64,000 nt of DNA from an uncultured Candidatus Melainabacteria bacterium (GCA_934718275.1 CAKUZD010000004.1:62001-126000), one strand, 5' to 3'. Positions 50,003 to 59,115 are shown, counted from the first letter of the stretch. The notes: a model not told the origin generated them from the sequence alone. Made by a program: numbers and translations.

Positions 50003-50803
50003 ATGATAGATAAAACCGCAATTATTCACCCAACGGCTAAAATTGCAGATGATGCAATTATCGGACCTTACGTAGTTATTGGTGAAAATGTAACAATCGG
50101 ACATAGGACAAGAGTTATTTCAAATGCTCATATTGAGTTTGCCGAAATTGGTGATGATTGTACAATTTCTCCGTTTGCAACAATTGGTTCTGAACCGCAA
50201 GATTTGGGTTATAAAGGAGAAGAAACAAAAGTTGTTATAGGTGATGGTACAATTATTAAAGAAAATGTTACTGTTCATAGAGGTGCAGCTTGCGGTGATT
50301 TTACAACCAGAATTGGTAAAAAGTGTTTGTTGATGGTTGGCTCTCACGTTGCTCACAACTGTGTGTTATCTGACGAAGTTATTTTGGCAAACCTTGTAAC
50401 TTTGGGTGGTCACGTCCATGTTGGTTTTGGTGCATTTGTTGGTGGTATGAGTGTGTTCCATCAGAATATTAGAATTGGCGACATGGCTATTATCAGTGGT
50501 TTTTCAGCTTCTCGTCAAGATATTTTGCCTTACTCAAAAGGGGAAGGTCGCCCTCCTGTTCCACGCGGACTTAACGTAATTGCGATGAAACGCCGTGGGG
50601 TTTCTCAAGAGGTTAGAACTGCTACAAATGAAGCTTTTAAACTTTTAATTTCTGAAGATTATAATACAACTCAAGCTATTGAAAAAATTAAGGCAGAAAT
50701 TCCGATGAATGAATATATTGAGAAAATGATTGAATTTATTCAAACATCAAAACGTGGTGTACTTTTGAAATCACACAAAAGCGGCCATGAATCGTTGGAA
50801 TAG
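50003..50803 (+). CDS. lpxA: UDP-N-acetylglucosamine O-acyltransferase
   Basis: First step of lipid A synthesis. Hexapeptide beta helix (IHPTAKIADDAIIGPYVVIGENV), with the catalytic His in GSHVAHNCVLSDEVILAN, the substrate region GGHVHVGFGAFVGGM and the C-terminal helical domain. Length (266 residues) is normal. AAAAGGAGAAG lies ahead of the ATG and a good promoter is 30 bases upstream. Confidence 0.96.
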   Translation: MIDKTAIIHPTAKIADDAIIGPYVVIGENVTIGHRTRVISNAHIEFAEIGDDCTISPFATIGSEPQDLGYKGEETKVVIGDGTIIKENVTVHRGAACGDFTTRIGKKCLLMVGSHVAHNCVLSDEVILANLVTLGGHVHVGFGAFVGGMSVFHQNIRIGDMAIISGFSASRQDILPYSKGEGRPPVPRGLNVIAMKRRGVSQEVRTATNEAFKLLISEDYNTTQAIEKIKAEIPMNEYIEKMIEFIQTSKRGVLLKSHKSGHESLE

Positions 50804-50810
50804 TTAGTAT

Positions 50811-50930
50811 GTGAAACGTGAAAAGTGAAAAGTGAAAAGACCATTTTGTTCGCTTCGCTCAATAACAACTTTGGTGCGTAGCACTGTAAAGGACTTCTCA
50901 CCTTTCACGTTTCACTTTTCACCTTTCACT
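50811..50930. repeat. 120-bp palindromic intergenic repeat, copy C
   Basis: Arms of GTGAAACGTGAAAAGTGAAA type on both sides; the core runs gtTCGCTTCGCTCAATA then TGGTGCGTAGCACTGTAAAG. Same core orientation as copy A, between lpxA and the aminopeptidase gene. Confidence 0.75.
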
Positions 50931-50948
50931 TTTAAATCGAGGTAAAAA

Positions 50949-52055
50949 ATGCAAAAAACAATTTGGGATAAATATGCAGAAGTTTTGGTTGATTATTCAA
51001 CAAGTGTGCAAAAAGGTGATTTGGTTCAAATTAGAGCCACAAGTATTTATGCGAAAGATTTGGTTAAGGCGGTTTATAAAAGAGTTATTCAAAAAGGTGC
51101 ACATCCTATTTTGCGTACATCTTTTGAAGATTTTTCCGATATTTTTATAAAATATGCGGACAATGAACAACTTGATTATATTGACCCTATGATTAAACTT
51201 GAATATGAAACGGTTAACAAGTTTATCTCAATTGGGGCTCCTATGAATACTAAAAATATGGCAAGAGCAGATTTGAGTAAACTTGCAAGACGTTCAAAAG
51301 CTTCTCAAGGTTTGTCAAAAACTCTAATGGATAGAGCTGCAAAAGGAGAGGCTAGTTGGGTTATTGCAGATGTTCCGACCCATGCACTTGCGCAAGAGGC
51401 TAAAATGTCTTTTGATGAGTATTCGGAATTTTTGTTTAAATCTTGCTACCTTGATTTAGATGACCCGGTGGCAAAACTTCGTGAACTTGATGAAAAACAA
51501 ACTAAATGGGCAAATTATCTGAATGGAGTAAAACATGTTCGAATTGTTGGTGAAAAAACAGATATTACGTTTGGCGTGGAAGGGCGAAAATGGATTAGTT
51601 GTTCAGGTATAAATAATTACCCTGACGGAGAAGTTTTTACATCTCCTGTCGAAGATGATATTAATGGTGAAATTTATTTTGATTTTCCTCAAAATTATCG
51701 AGGAAACTCAGCTACTAAGGTTCATTTATGGATTGAGAACGGTAAAATTGTAAAATTTGATGCCGCAACCGGTAAAGATTATCTTGAAGCGATGTTTAAC
51801 ATGGATGATGGCTCAAAGGGTATTGGTGAAATTGCTATTGGAACGAATGAAGAAATTCAAGAAGTAACAGGTAACATCCTTTTTGATGAAAAAATCGGTG
51901 GTTCAATCCACATGGCTGTTGGTGCATCTTATCCTGAAACGGGTGGAAAAAATATTTCCGGTTTGCATTGGGATATGATTAAAAACATGAAAAATGGTGG
52001 TCAGATTTTTGCAGATGGTAAATTGATATATGAAAACGGAAAGTTTTTAATATAA
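50949..52055 (+). CDS. M29-family (thermophilic) metallo-aminopeptidase
   Basis: A 368-residue M29 aminopeptidase (AmpS/PepS-like). Metal-binding stretches of the family are seen as FGVEGRKWISCSGINNYPDGEVFTSP (Glu near the start of the metal site), the Glu/Asp in GEIAIGTNEEI, and the conserved tail HMAVGASYPETGGKN and LHWDMIKNM. These cytosolic enzymes trim N-terminal residues of peptides. GAGGT precedes the ATG. It is separated from lpxA by a palindromic repeat. Confidence 0.9.
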   Translation: MQKTIWDKYAEVLVDYSTSVQKGDLVQIRATSIYAKDLVKAVYKRVIQKGAHPILRTSFEDFSDIFIKYADNEQLDYIDPMIKLEYETVNKFISIGAPMNTKNMARADLSKLARRSKASQGLSKTLMDRAAKGEASWVIADVPTHALAQEAKMSFDEYSEFLFKSCYLDLDDPVAKLRELDEKQTKWANYLNGVKHVRIVGEKTDITFGVEGRKWISCSGINNYPDGEVFTSPVEDDINGEIYFDFPQNYRGNSATKVHLWIENGKIVKFDAATGKDYLEAMFNMDDGSKGIGEIAIGTNEEIQEVTGNILFDEKIGGSIHMAVGASYPETGGKNISGLHWDMIKNMKNGGQIFADGKLIYENGKFLI

Positions 52056-52062
52056 TTTGTTT

Positions 52063-52278
52063 TTAATTTTGGCTAAAATTTAATAAATCCGGTAAAGTTA
52101 CTTCTAAAATACTGGCAATTTTTTCAAGAGTTGTAAACGTATATGTAACTTTACCGTTTTCAATATCTTGCAAACGTTTTGTTGAAATGTTTAATTTTTG
52201 CGCCATTGTTTTTATGTCAAGATTTCGTTTGTTTCTGTAATGTTTTATTATTTTGCCAAGTTTTACGTATTTGTTCAT
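52063..52278 (-). CDS. Cro/C1-type helix-turn-helix regulator (71 residues)
   Basis: The start chosen is the ATG at 52278 (MNKYVKLGKIIKHYRNK), since an upstream TTG lacks support. The helix-turn-helix is IKTMAQKLNISTKRLQDIENGK, followed by FTTLEKIASILEVTLPDLLNF. It is a stand-alone XRE regulator with no partner, convergent with the aminopeptidase. Confidence 0.85.
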   Translation of the reverse strand: MNKYVKLGKIIKHYRNKRNLDIKTMAQKLNISTKRLQDIENGKVTYTFTTLEKIASILEVTLPDLLNFSQN

Positions 52279-52342
52279 TTTTTTGCCTTTCTTATTTAAC
52301 AATATTTTGGAGCATGTTTTACAAATTGCCCAGTTTTATTAA

Positions 52343-54019
52343 ATGAAATATAATAAATGTATGAAAAAGTTTGATTTCTTTCGGCAGTTTAGGGATGCTG
52401 TCATAATTTTGAATAAAAAGCAGGAAGTTGTTTATAGGAACCATACTTTCAAAAGATGGTTTAAAGACTTTACGAATATCAAAAAACTTTCTCATCATTC
52501 AAGTTTTGATATTTGTCCTTTAAATTCTGAAAATATTGAAATCTATTCTCCCATCTACCATGCCGTAACTTCTAAAGAAAATTTTTTTGCGCGAATTTCT
52601 TATCAATCTGAACTGAATAGAATTTATTATTATGATTTGCAAGCAGTTAAAAAAGGAAGTTACACAATAATATTTTTTACTGATGTTAGTGCCCAAAATA
52701 AACTTGATGATGTTTATGAGGAAAATAAAAAATTAAAAGAAAAAGTAAATTCTTTGCTTGAAGAAAATGAAGATTTGCAAAAAATCAAGCAAAAAGCTCA
52801 GAGTCAAGCTATACGAATTGCACTGATAAACAAAGTTTCCAATAATATTAGAAAAAGTATTGATATCTCTCAAATTATACAATCAGCATTAAAAGAGTTG
52901 GCAATTATGTTTAGTGCATATAAAGCTTATTATGCTAAGGCAGATAAAAATGTTTTTAGTATTCAAGAAGTTTATGGTGAAAAGAAATCGAAAAATTTTT
53001 CTCAAATAAGTTTTGATGAAAAAACAATAAAAACTATTGATATGAGAGAGATTGCGGTTTCAAATTCTTTGATAGAGTATCTGGGGGCAAAGCCGTTTAA
53101 AGAACCGGTATTAAGAATAATAATTCCTGTATATCATGTGCAAAACCTAATGGGAGTCATAGTTTTACTTAGTTATCAAAAACGAGAACTTGCAGAAGAA
53201 ATAGAAATTTTAGATGCAATTTCGTCTCAATTGTCAAACGCAATTGCGCGTGCTGAACTTTATCAGAAAAATATTCAAACCGTAAAAGAATTGAAAACGA
53301 CTTTAAAAGAATTGAAAGAAACTCAACTCCAACTGATAAATTCAGAAAAAATGGCTTCATTAGGACAGCTTGTAGCAGGTGTTGCTCATGAAATTAATAC
53401 TCCCGTTGCATCAATAAAATCGAACAATGGAATAGTTGCAAAGCTGCTTGGGGCAATAAAAGACGCTGATTTGAAAGAGATGCTTACCGACATAAATGAG
53501 ATAGATAAAGAGGCGGTAAATCGTATCAGTAATATAGTTACTTCTTTGAAAAAATTTGTTAGACTGGATGAAGCAGAACTTCAAGAAGCCGATATTAATA
53601 AAGAGTTAGATTTGACGTTAGAACTAATTCGACATGAAACAAAAAATCGAATAGAAATAATTAGGAAATATGGCGAAATCCCCATTATTAAATGTTTTCC
53701 AAACATGCTCAATCAAGTGTTTACGAATATTTTAATTAACGCATGCCAAGCGATTGAAGGTAATGGTAAGATTACGATTACAACTAAATATGAAAATAAA
53801 AAGTTGGTTGTAAGTATAAAAGATACCGGAAAAGGAATTCCCCCAAATCAGCTCAGTAAGATATTTTCCGCAGGTTTTACAACAAAAGGAATTGGTGTCG
53901 GAACAGGGTTAGGTTTAGCAATAAGTTCAAAGATAATAGAAAAGCATAATGGTGAAATTATTGTAAATAGTGAGGTTGGCAAGGGTAGTGAGTTTATTAT
54001 TACTATCCGTGGTGAGTAA
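52343..54019 (+). CDS. Cytosolic sensor histidine kinase with PAS and GAF domains (orphan)
   Basis: A 558-residue kinase with no membrane helix. The N-terminal ~120 residues form a PAS-like domain (RDAVIILNKKQEVVYRNHTF), a coiled coil follows (VYEENKKLKEKVNSLLEENED), then a GAF domain (about 160-310). The kinase core has the phospho-His349 in AGVAHEINTPVASI and ATPase boxes NQVFTNILINACQAIEG, DTGKGIPPNQLSKIF, and GVGTGLGLAIS. The first Met or the Met at residue 7 could be the start. No response regulator is adjacent. Confidence 0.88.
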   Translation: MKYNKCMKKFDFFRQFRDAVIILNKKQEVVYRNHTFKRWFKDFTNIKKLSHHSSFDICPLNSENIEIYSPIYHAVTSKENFFARISYQSELNRIYYYDLQAVKKGSYTIIFFTDVSAQNKLDDVYEENKKLKEKVNSLLEENEDLQKIKQKAQSQAIRIALINKVSNNIRKSIDISQIIQSALKELAIMFSAYKAYYAKADKNVFSIQEVYGEKKSKNFSQISFDEKTIKTIDMREIAVSNSLIEYLGAKPFKEPVLRIIIPVYHVQNLMGVIVLLSYQKRELAEEIEILDAISSQLSNAIARAELYQKNIQTVKELKTTLKELKETQLQLINSEKMASLGQLVAGVAHEINTPVASIKSNNGIVAKLLGAIKDADLKEMLTDINEIDKEAVNRISNIVTSLKKFVRLDEAELQEADINKELDLTLELIRHETKNRIEIIRKYGEIPIIKCFPNMLNQVFTNILINACQAIEGNGKITITTKYENKKLVVSIKDTGKGIPPNQLSKIFSAGFTTKGIGVGTGLGLAISSKIIEKHNGEIIVNSEVGKGSEFIITIRGE

Positions 54020-54337
54020 TAAACATAAATTTTTGTTACAAAAATAGTATTATTATAATTGAAAGACACTAATTATTAAATAAACAAACATTAGTATTTT
54101 TATATTTTTTACTCTTATGTAAGACAAATAATAAAAAATATGTTATATTAAGAATATAAAGTGTTAGTTTTACCCTTAAAGAAAAATTTTAACTCGTGAC
54201 TGCACTTTTTAGAGACATAAAAATAAGGTTAATAAAAGTTAATATAAGTAGGTAAAAAAGGCAATATTTTATTCACGAAATTTTTTATAAATGAGTAATG
54301 TGTAGAAAGTAAGATATTGTGTCGGAGGAAAAACTTA
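54020..54337. other. Long intergenic region upstream of the HEAT-repeat gene
   Basis: 318 AT-rich bases between two plus-strand genes. A TGTTATATT extended -10-like site occurs near 54139 and TATAAT near 54053. No structured element or frame with a ribosome site is seen, so a long 5' leader is possible. Confidence 0.35.
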
Positions 54338-55195
54338 ATGACAATTAGTGTGAACAGCAAGAAAAAACAAGTAAAAAAATCTTTTGAAGAATTATTAGTA
54401 GATTTGAGAACAAGCAATTCTGAAAAAGTTAGATATAATGCAGCTCGTATTCTTGGTGAAATGGGCGATTCTAAAGCAGTTGAACCATTAATTGATGTTT
54501 TGAAACATGATAAAAACGGCTCTGTTAGGTTGTATGCAGCTCGTGCATTGGGTGAGTTAGGTGATTCTAAAGCAACAACTCACTTGATTGAATCTTTGCG
54601 AGAAGATAGAAACGTAGACGTTAGAGTTCGTGCAGCTCGTGCGTTAGGTCGTTTGGGTGGCGAAATTGTTGTTGAGCCTCTTGTTGAAGCATTAAATGAT
54701 GAAAATCCTCAAGTTTGTATTACAGCAACAGATGCATTAATTGAAATTGGTGATGTTGCAACAGATGCTTTGATTGCATCATTAGATCACGAAAAAGTTA
54801 ACGTAAGATGCGATGCAACTCGTGCATTGGGTGAAATCGGTAACAAAAAAGCTGTTGATAAAGTTATTAATATGTTGTATGACGAATGGGTTAACGTAAG
54901 AATTTACGCTGTAACTTCATTGGGTAAATTAAATGATACAAAAGCAGTTCCTGCATTGATTGATGTTATGAAAAATCGCAGTGAAAATGAATTGGTTAGA
55001 GCTGGTGCTGCAGCTGCGTTGGGTGTACTTAGAGACCAAAGAGCACTTCTTCCATTGAGAGAATTGATTATGGAAGCCGAAGAACTTGGCGAACTTGAAG
55101 ATACTGCATTAAAATCATTCAAGAAAATTATGGCAGCAAATTGGCAATCAATTCCTGGTGCTACTGCTCAAAAGAAACCTGCAGGTACTTTTTAA
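54338..55195 (+). CDS. HEAT-repeat (PBS lyase-type) protein
   Basis: The start chosen is the ATG after GGAGGAAAAA. The product (about 285 residues) is a run of about six or seven HEAT repeats: AARILGEMGDSKAVEPLIDVL, AARALGELGDSKATTHLIESL, AARALGRLGGEIVVEPLVEAL, and so on to AAAALGVLRDQRALLPLREL. These proteins, common in cyanobacteria and relatives, act as protein-binding scaffolds; the original PBS lyase-like role in phycobilisomes does not apply here. No partner is suggested by the neighbours. Confidence 0.85.
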   Translation: MTISVNSKKKQVKKSFEELLVDLRTSNSEKVRYNAARILGEMGDSKAVEPLIDVLKHDKNGSVRLYAARALGELGDSKATTHLIESLREDRNVDVRVRAARALGRLGGEIVVEPLVEALNDENPQVCITATDALIEIGDVATDALIASLDHEKVNVRCDATRALGEIGNKKAVDKVINMLYDEWVNVRIYAVTSLGKLNDTKAVPALIDVMKNRSENELVRAGAAAALGVLRDQRALLPLRELIMEAEELGELEDTALKSFKKIMAANWQSIPGATAQKKPAGTF

Positions 55196-55233
55196 TCAGT
55201 CGTATTTAAGAATTTAAACAAAAAGGATTAATG

Positions 55234-55265
55234 AAAAACAGACCTATTTCTAGGTCTGTTTTTTT
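55234..55265 (+). terminator. Terminator after the HEAT-repeat gene
   Basis: AAAAACAGACCTA and TAGGTCTGTTTTT form a 13-bp stem and end in a T run. Confidence 0.85.
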
Positions 55266-55291
55266 GTTCTTGATTTGTGTGAAAATTTAAG

Positions 55292-56077
55292 TTATTTAAA
55301 ATAGTACTCTATTTCAGCAGATAAATCCAATTTTTTTGCGTTAGGTTTAAATATTTTTGTTTTTAATCCCATTTTAGCAAGTCTATATTTTAAACTTACA
55401 GCAAGAACGCCTAAACCATATTTGCAAGAGCGTAAAAAGTTTATAGAAGATGCTTCTTTGAAATATTTTGTAGGACAAGAGACTTCTCCTATTTTAAAGT
55501 TGTTATAAAATAGCAGGGCAAGCATTTCGTTATCAAAAATAAAATCATCATCACATTCTGCAAGTGGAAGTTTTTCTAAAACTTCTCTTGTAAAACCTCT
55601 AAATCCGGTATGATATTCCGATAACTTTTCGCCTGTAAAAATATTTTCAAATGCTGTTAAAAATTTATTTGAAATAAATTTATACATTGGCATGCCGCCT
55701 TTTAAAGCTGAGTTTCCGAGCATTCTAGATGCTAAAACCGCATCATATTGTCCAAATGCCATCATACACACAATTGCAGGAATTAATTTTGGGGTGTATT
55801 GGTAATCAGGATGTAGCATTACAACAATATCTGCTCCTGCTTTTAAAGCTGCTTTGTAACATGATTTTTGATTGCCACCATATCCCTTGTTTTCTTTGTG
55901 TACAATTGTTGTTATATTTAGTTCTTTGGAAACTAATTTTGTATTATCTTGAGAGTTGTCATCAACAAGGATTACTTCATCTACAAAATCTTTGTATATT
56001 TCATCATAAGTCTGTTTTAAGGTTTTTTCCGCATTATATGCGGGCATTATTATAACTACTTTTTTATTATTAATCAT
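55292..56077 (-). CDS. Family 2 glycosyltransferase
   Basis: GT2 (GT-A fold) enzyme of about 261 residues. The start chosen is the ATG at 56077 (MINNKKVVIIMPAYNAE), because an upstream extension would run through the raiA terminator. Nucleotide-sugar motifs: VIIMPAYNAEKTLKQT, VILVDDNSQDNT, VMLHPDYQYTP (DxD replaced by Pro-Asp-Tyr), and YHTGFRGFTREVLEKLP. It lacks the C-terminal membrane helices of dolichol-phosphate mannose synthases, though the core looks close to that group. Acceptor unknown. Confidence 0.85.
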   Translation of the reverse strand: MINNKKVVIIMPAYNAEKTLKQTYDEIYKDFVDEVILVDDNSQDNTKLVSKELNITTIVHKENKGYGGNQKSCYKAALKAGADIVVMLHPDYQYTPKLIPAIVCMMAFGQYDAVLASRMLGNSALKGGMPMYKFISNKFLTAFENIFTGEKLSEYHTGFRGFTREVLEKLPLAECDDDFIFDNEMLALLFYNNFKIGEVSCPTKYFKEASSINFLRSCKYGLGVLAVSLKYRLAKMGLKTKIFKPNAKKLDLSAEIEYYFK

Positions 56078-56106
56078 AATCTTATTATAAAACAAAAAAA
56101 GACAAT

Positions 56107-56141
56107 AAAAAAGAGCGTCTGTATTAGGCCGCTCTTTTTTT
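56107..56141 (-). terminator. Terminator after raiA
   Basis: AAAAAAGAGCG and CGCTCTTTTTT form an 11-bp stem with a 12-base loop; it ends in a T run on the minus strand and lies just upstream of the GT2 gene. Confidence 0.8.
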
Positions 56142-56159
56142 AATTGTTTTTTCAAAAAC

Positions 56160-56516
56160 CTATTCAGCTTCAGCAGGTTCTTCAACGCCAGCTTCTGTTC
56201 TGATAGAAGATTTATCTGAACCAATGCTTTTGTCTTTAAATTTTTGAACTTGTCTTGCTAATTTGTCAGCTAATAAATCTATACTTTCGTACATAGAATC
56301 AGCAGCTTCTTCACAACGAACTACACCTGTAGCCATTTTGCAGCTAACTTCTGCAACGTGTTTGCCGGAAGCAGATGGATTTTTGATAACTGAAAGCACT
56401 ACATCAATACCTTGGATTTGGTCGTAATGTGTAGCAACTTTACCGAATTTTTCTTTCACATAAGCTTTTATTGCATCTGTGATTTCAATGTTTCTTCCGT
56501 TTACATAAATGTGCAT
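56160..56516 (-). CDS. raiA: Ribosome hibernation promoting factor, short form
   Basis: A 118-residue HPF/RaiA protein: MHIYVNGRNIEITDAIKAYV at the start, then VDVVLSVIK-type strand (IDVVLSVIKNPSASG), HVAEVSCKMATGVV, and DLLADKLARQVQKFKDKS. It lacks the extra C-terminal dimer domain of long HPF, so it is the short form that inactivates 70S ribosomes in stationary phase. GAGGTT lies ahead of the ATG. The tail is acidic (GVEEPAEAE). Confidence 0.92.
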   Translation of the reverse strand: MHIYVNGRNIEITDAIKAYVKEKFGKVATHYDQIQGIDVVLSVIKNPSASGKHVAEVSCKMATGVVRCEEAADSMYESIDLLADKLARQVQKFKDKSIGSDKSSIRTEAGVEEPAEAE

Positions 56517-56625
56517 GTTGAACCTCCATATAACATACTGCTTGTATATTATAACACATATAGTTTGATTTTTAAAGCCCTTATTTACATCAAATAGACT
56601 ATTTCAAGCTATATTCAAAAAATAT

Positions 56626-56847
56626 TTAGTCTTCTATAATAAATTGCTGTAACTCAACATTTGGTGTACCTATTACGCGTACCAATTCAAGTACGGAGGC
56701 CTTCATTTGACATTTTTGAGAAGAACCGCTAAAGAAGTCCCTATAGAAACATCCTTCACAATTACACCCTCTTTTATAACATTCAAGAGCTGTAGGTGTC
56801 CATCTTCTTACTGCAACAGCTCTGCCCATATCCCTACTTCTAAACAA
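56626..56847 (-). CDS. Small Cys-rich protein of unknown function
   Basis: A 73-residue protein with cysteines clustered in ECYKRGCNCEGCFY and one more in QKCQMKASVLELV; the C-x4-C-x-C-x2-C pattern suggests a metal site. The end reads LVRVIGTPNVELQQF. I have seen similar small proteins in Firmicutes but know of no function. The start is TTG at 56847 (GGAG 10 bases upstream) or ATG at 56829. An unusually long leader lies upstream. Confidence 0.65.
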   Translation of the reverse strand: MFRSRDMGRAVAVRRWTPTALECYKRGCNCEGCFYRDFFSGSSQKCQMKASVLELVRVIGTPNVELQQFIIED

Positions 56848-57217
56848 TTTATAAAATCTCCAATTATATATCTCTTACCCAAGCATGGCAACCGTGACGA
56901 AAAACCGTCAAAATCCCCATCAGAGATGTGTTTCACCTCTCTATTAATATTATAAAAAATAAGGAAATTATTTCAAGGGCGGGACATGTGAATATTAAAA
57001 TTTGTAACAATCCCCGAAATAGTGGCTATATAGCCGATTTTCAAAAGTCAATCATGCTAAAGAATGCACTATGACATGGTTTTGAGATTTTAAACCATGA
57101 AAACCCATGGCATGAGCATGATTACATGATTTATCACGTTGTTAAGAATTGTAAAAAATCCTTTTCCCATGCTTATTTTGGGCATGCTAGTTAAAAAAAT
57201 AAAGAAAAGTTGCTTTT
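56848..57217 (-). other. Long structured leader region between mntP and the Cys-rich gene
   Basis: 370 bases with no gene. Read on the minus strand, a TATAAT near 56952 is followed by a hairpin (AGAGAGGTG/CACATCTCT), then GACGG/CGTC, and GGTTGCCATGCTTGGG before the small gene. Further upstream CATGC/GCATG recurs several times and a GGCTATATAGCC palindrome occurs near 57024. It may hold a structured RNA leader; I match no known riboswitch. Confidence 0.4.
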
Positions 57218-57760
57218 TTATACTAAAACAGCTTTAATTGCTAATATAATAAGTATTATTCCCCCAAAGATTTCAAGATATTTTGATGGTAGTTTTTTGA
57301 ATGAATTTCCTAGCCAAAAACCACAAATCGACATAAAAAATGATGCAAGACCTATCATGGTAATTGAAATTAAAAGATGTGCGTTTGTCAATTTTAAACT
57401 TATGCCTGCAGCCATAGCATCAATACTAGTGGCAATTCCAAGGCCTATAAGGCATTTTAAACCGATGCAGCAGACAGTTTTTTCTTTTTCTTGAAAAGAT
57501 TCATAGATAAATTTAAGTCCTAAGGCTAAGAAAATTGCAAACACCAACCACTTGCTGTATGTTTCAATATATTTGCTTAAAAATCCAATGCCAATGTATC
57601 CTATTAGGGGCATTATACTTTGTGCAAGTCCCACTGTAAAAGCTAAGGCGAGTGAGTTTTTTGTTTTGTTTTTGGTGAAAATTAAACCTTGTGAAAAAGA
57701 GACAACGAGGCAATCTATCCCTAGTGCAAAGCTTAAAAATATTAATTCTGTTATATGCAA
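57218..57760 (-). CDS. mntP: Putative manganese efflux pump
   Basis: A 180-residue, six-helix membrane protein of the MntP family. Signature stretches are LSFALGIDCLVVSFSQGL and SIDAMAAGISLK (the twin G-x-D and S-x-D-A motifs), with LGLKFIYESFQEKEK between. MntP exports Mn2+. It overlaps the DUF4127 gene by 10 bases, so they form one operon. No riboswitch is visible upstream of this start. Confidence 0.88.
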   Translation of the reverse strand: MHITELIFLSFALGIDCLVVSFSQGLIFTKNKTKNSLALAFTVGLAQSIMPLIGYIGIGFLSKYIETYSKWLVFAIFLALGLKFIYESFQEKEKTVCCIGLKCLIGLGIATSIDAMAAGISLKLTNAHLLISITMIGLASFFMSICGFWLGNSFKKLPSKYLEIFGGIILIILAIKAVLV

Positions 57761-59115
57761 ATTTCTACCTCAAATAATCTGTTCCATGGGAATTTATAAT
57801 TTATATTTTCAAATTTGCATTCAATAGCATTAAATACTTTTGCCTCATAATTTTTCATTTTTTCTTTAGTAAGAAGTTCGTCAGGTTTGTCTAATTCTTG
57901 GCGAACATTTGCTTGATAAGCCCAATCATCAAGAAATCGTATGGTTTGAAGTTTAGAAAAATTTGTTTTATTAAAAGTTGAGTTTTTTTGCGCTAACCAA
58001 CTTATAATTGCTCCACAAATTAAGCTTCCTAGAGAGTTTGCGGAAGTATTCCAAGCTGAGTAACCATAAAAATTTTCATCAAAACCTATCTCAAACAATT
58101 GTTTTACAAAGGCATTATCTGCTCCATTTGCGTATCTAACGTCTGCAACAATGTACGGTTTGTCCGGTTTTTGCCATTTGTCAGAGAATGGTTTTGTTGG
58201 AACTTTCATTACAATTTCTCCCTGATGGGTTTCAAAATTGTTGATATATAGTAGCATGTCTGCATCATTTGGTTTACAAATTTTGCATCCTGCAAGTTCA
58301 AGTTGTCCGTTTACGGATTTTTCAATTGAAACATCTTCATAATTAGATATTAAATTTTTATATTTTGGAGCAAGGAAAATTGGAGCTATTTTGATTGTTT
58401 TATTGCTTTTGAATTGATTAGCAGCTCTTGCAAGCAGAGTTAGAGGAATTTCGTCTGCTCCTGTTTTTACAAACCCACCAAGTTTTTCTAAAGCGTGAGC
58501 TTCTTGGACATTAAAGCCGTATTCGGAGCAATCGTCTTTTGAGAAAACCAGAGTTTCAAAGAGTCCTTGTTTTTGATATTCGAGATAAATTTTATTAATT
58601 TCAAAGTTTCTTTTTCGAGTTGCTATGTAATCGTCAAGAATTTCGGATGGAATTATGTTTGCGATGCAGCTTTCCGTACCAAGTTTGTGTGTTTGATACG
58701 AATAATCGAAAATCTTTTTGCCCCATTTATTCCAATATTCTTTTTCTTCTTCGTTTATGTTGTTATTTGAAATTCTCATTATGCTTGAAAATGCGTAGAT
58801 TTTGGCTTCTTTTTTTTCTAAAATGGATTTTAATTTTTCTACACGCTTTTTGATATCTTCAAAGGAGTCAGGGCATCTTCTTGAGGATATTAATCCGCCA
58901 TAAGCAACTGTATCAAGACACATTACAATTGCATCTACTTTAGGAAGGTTTTCGAGCCAATTGAAAATAGCGTGTACATCGGCGTATTTTGTTAGTGAGC
59001 CTAAAATTTCTCTTTCAGGTATAAAAAGATTTATATTATTATCTATTGCACAAATCTGCTCCGGAAGGGTATAGCAGACGGGTCTGTTATCTATTGGAAT
59101 AAAAGCTATGTTCAT
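57751..59115 (-). CDS. DUF4127-family protein
   Basis: The start chosen is the ATG giving MNIAFIPIDNRPVCY, the typical DUF4127 beginning; earlier residues lack a ribosome site. The 454-residue product has the conserved early blocks IFIPEREILGSLT-like (LFIPEREILGSLTKYAD), MCLDTVAYGGLISSRR, FSSIMRISNNN, and near the middle GADEIPLTLLARA. Near the C-terminus YSAWNTSANSLGSLICGAI is highly conserved. Function unknown to me. It is cotranscribed with mntP. Confidence 0.85.
   Translation of the reverse strand: MNIAFIPIDNRPVCYTLPEQICAIDNNINLFIPEREILGSLTKYADVHAIFNWLENLPKVDAIVMCLDTVAYGGLISSRRCPDSFEDIKKRVEKLKSILEKKEAKIYAFSSIMRISNNNINEEEKEYWNKWGKKIFDYSYQTHKLGTESCIANIIPSEILDDYIATRKRNFEINKIYLEYQKQGLFETLVFSKDDCSEYGFNVQEAHALEKLGGFVKTGADEIPLTLLARAANQFKSNKTIKIAPIFLAPKYKNLISNYEDVSIEKSVNGQLELAGCKICKPNDADMLLYINNFETHQGEIVMKVPTKPFSDKWQKPDKPYIVADVRYANGADNAFVKQLFEIGFDENFYGYSAWNTSANSLGSLICGAIISWLAQKNSTFNKTNFSKLQTIRFLDDWAYQANVRQELDKPDELLTKEKMKNYEAKVFNAIECKFENINYKFPWNRLFEVEICI

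Noticed and set aside
48335..50930. CRISPR array
   Set aside because: The repeats are palindromic, far apart, and separated by whole genes, with no regular spacers or cas genes.
56848..57217. Known riboswitch (c-di-GMP, Mn yybP-ykoY, fluoride, preQ1)
   Set aside because: None of the family core motifs I know could be placed in the sequence.
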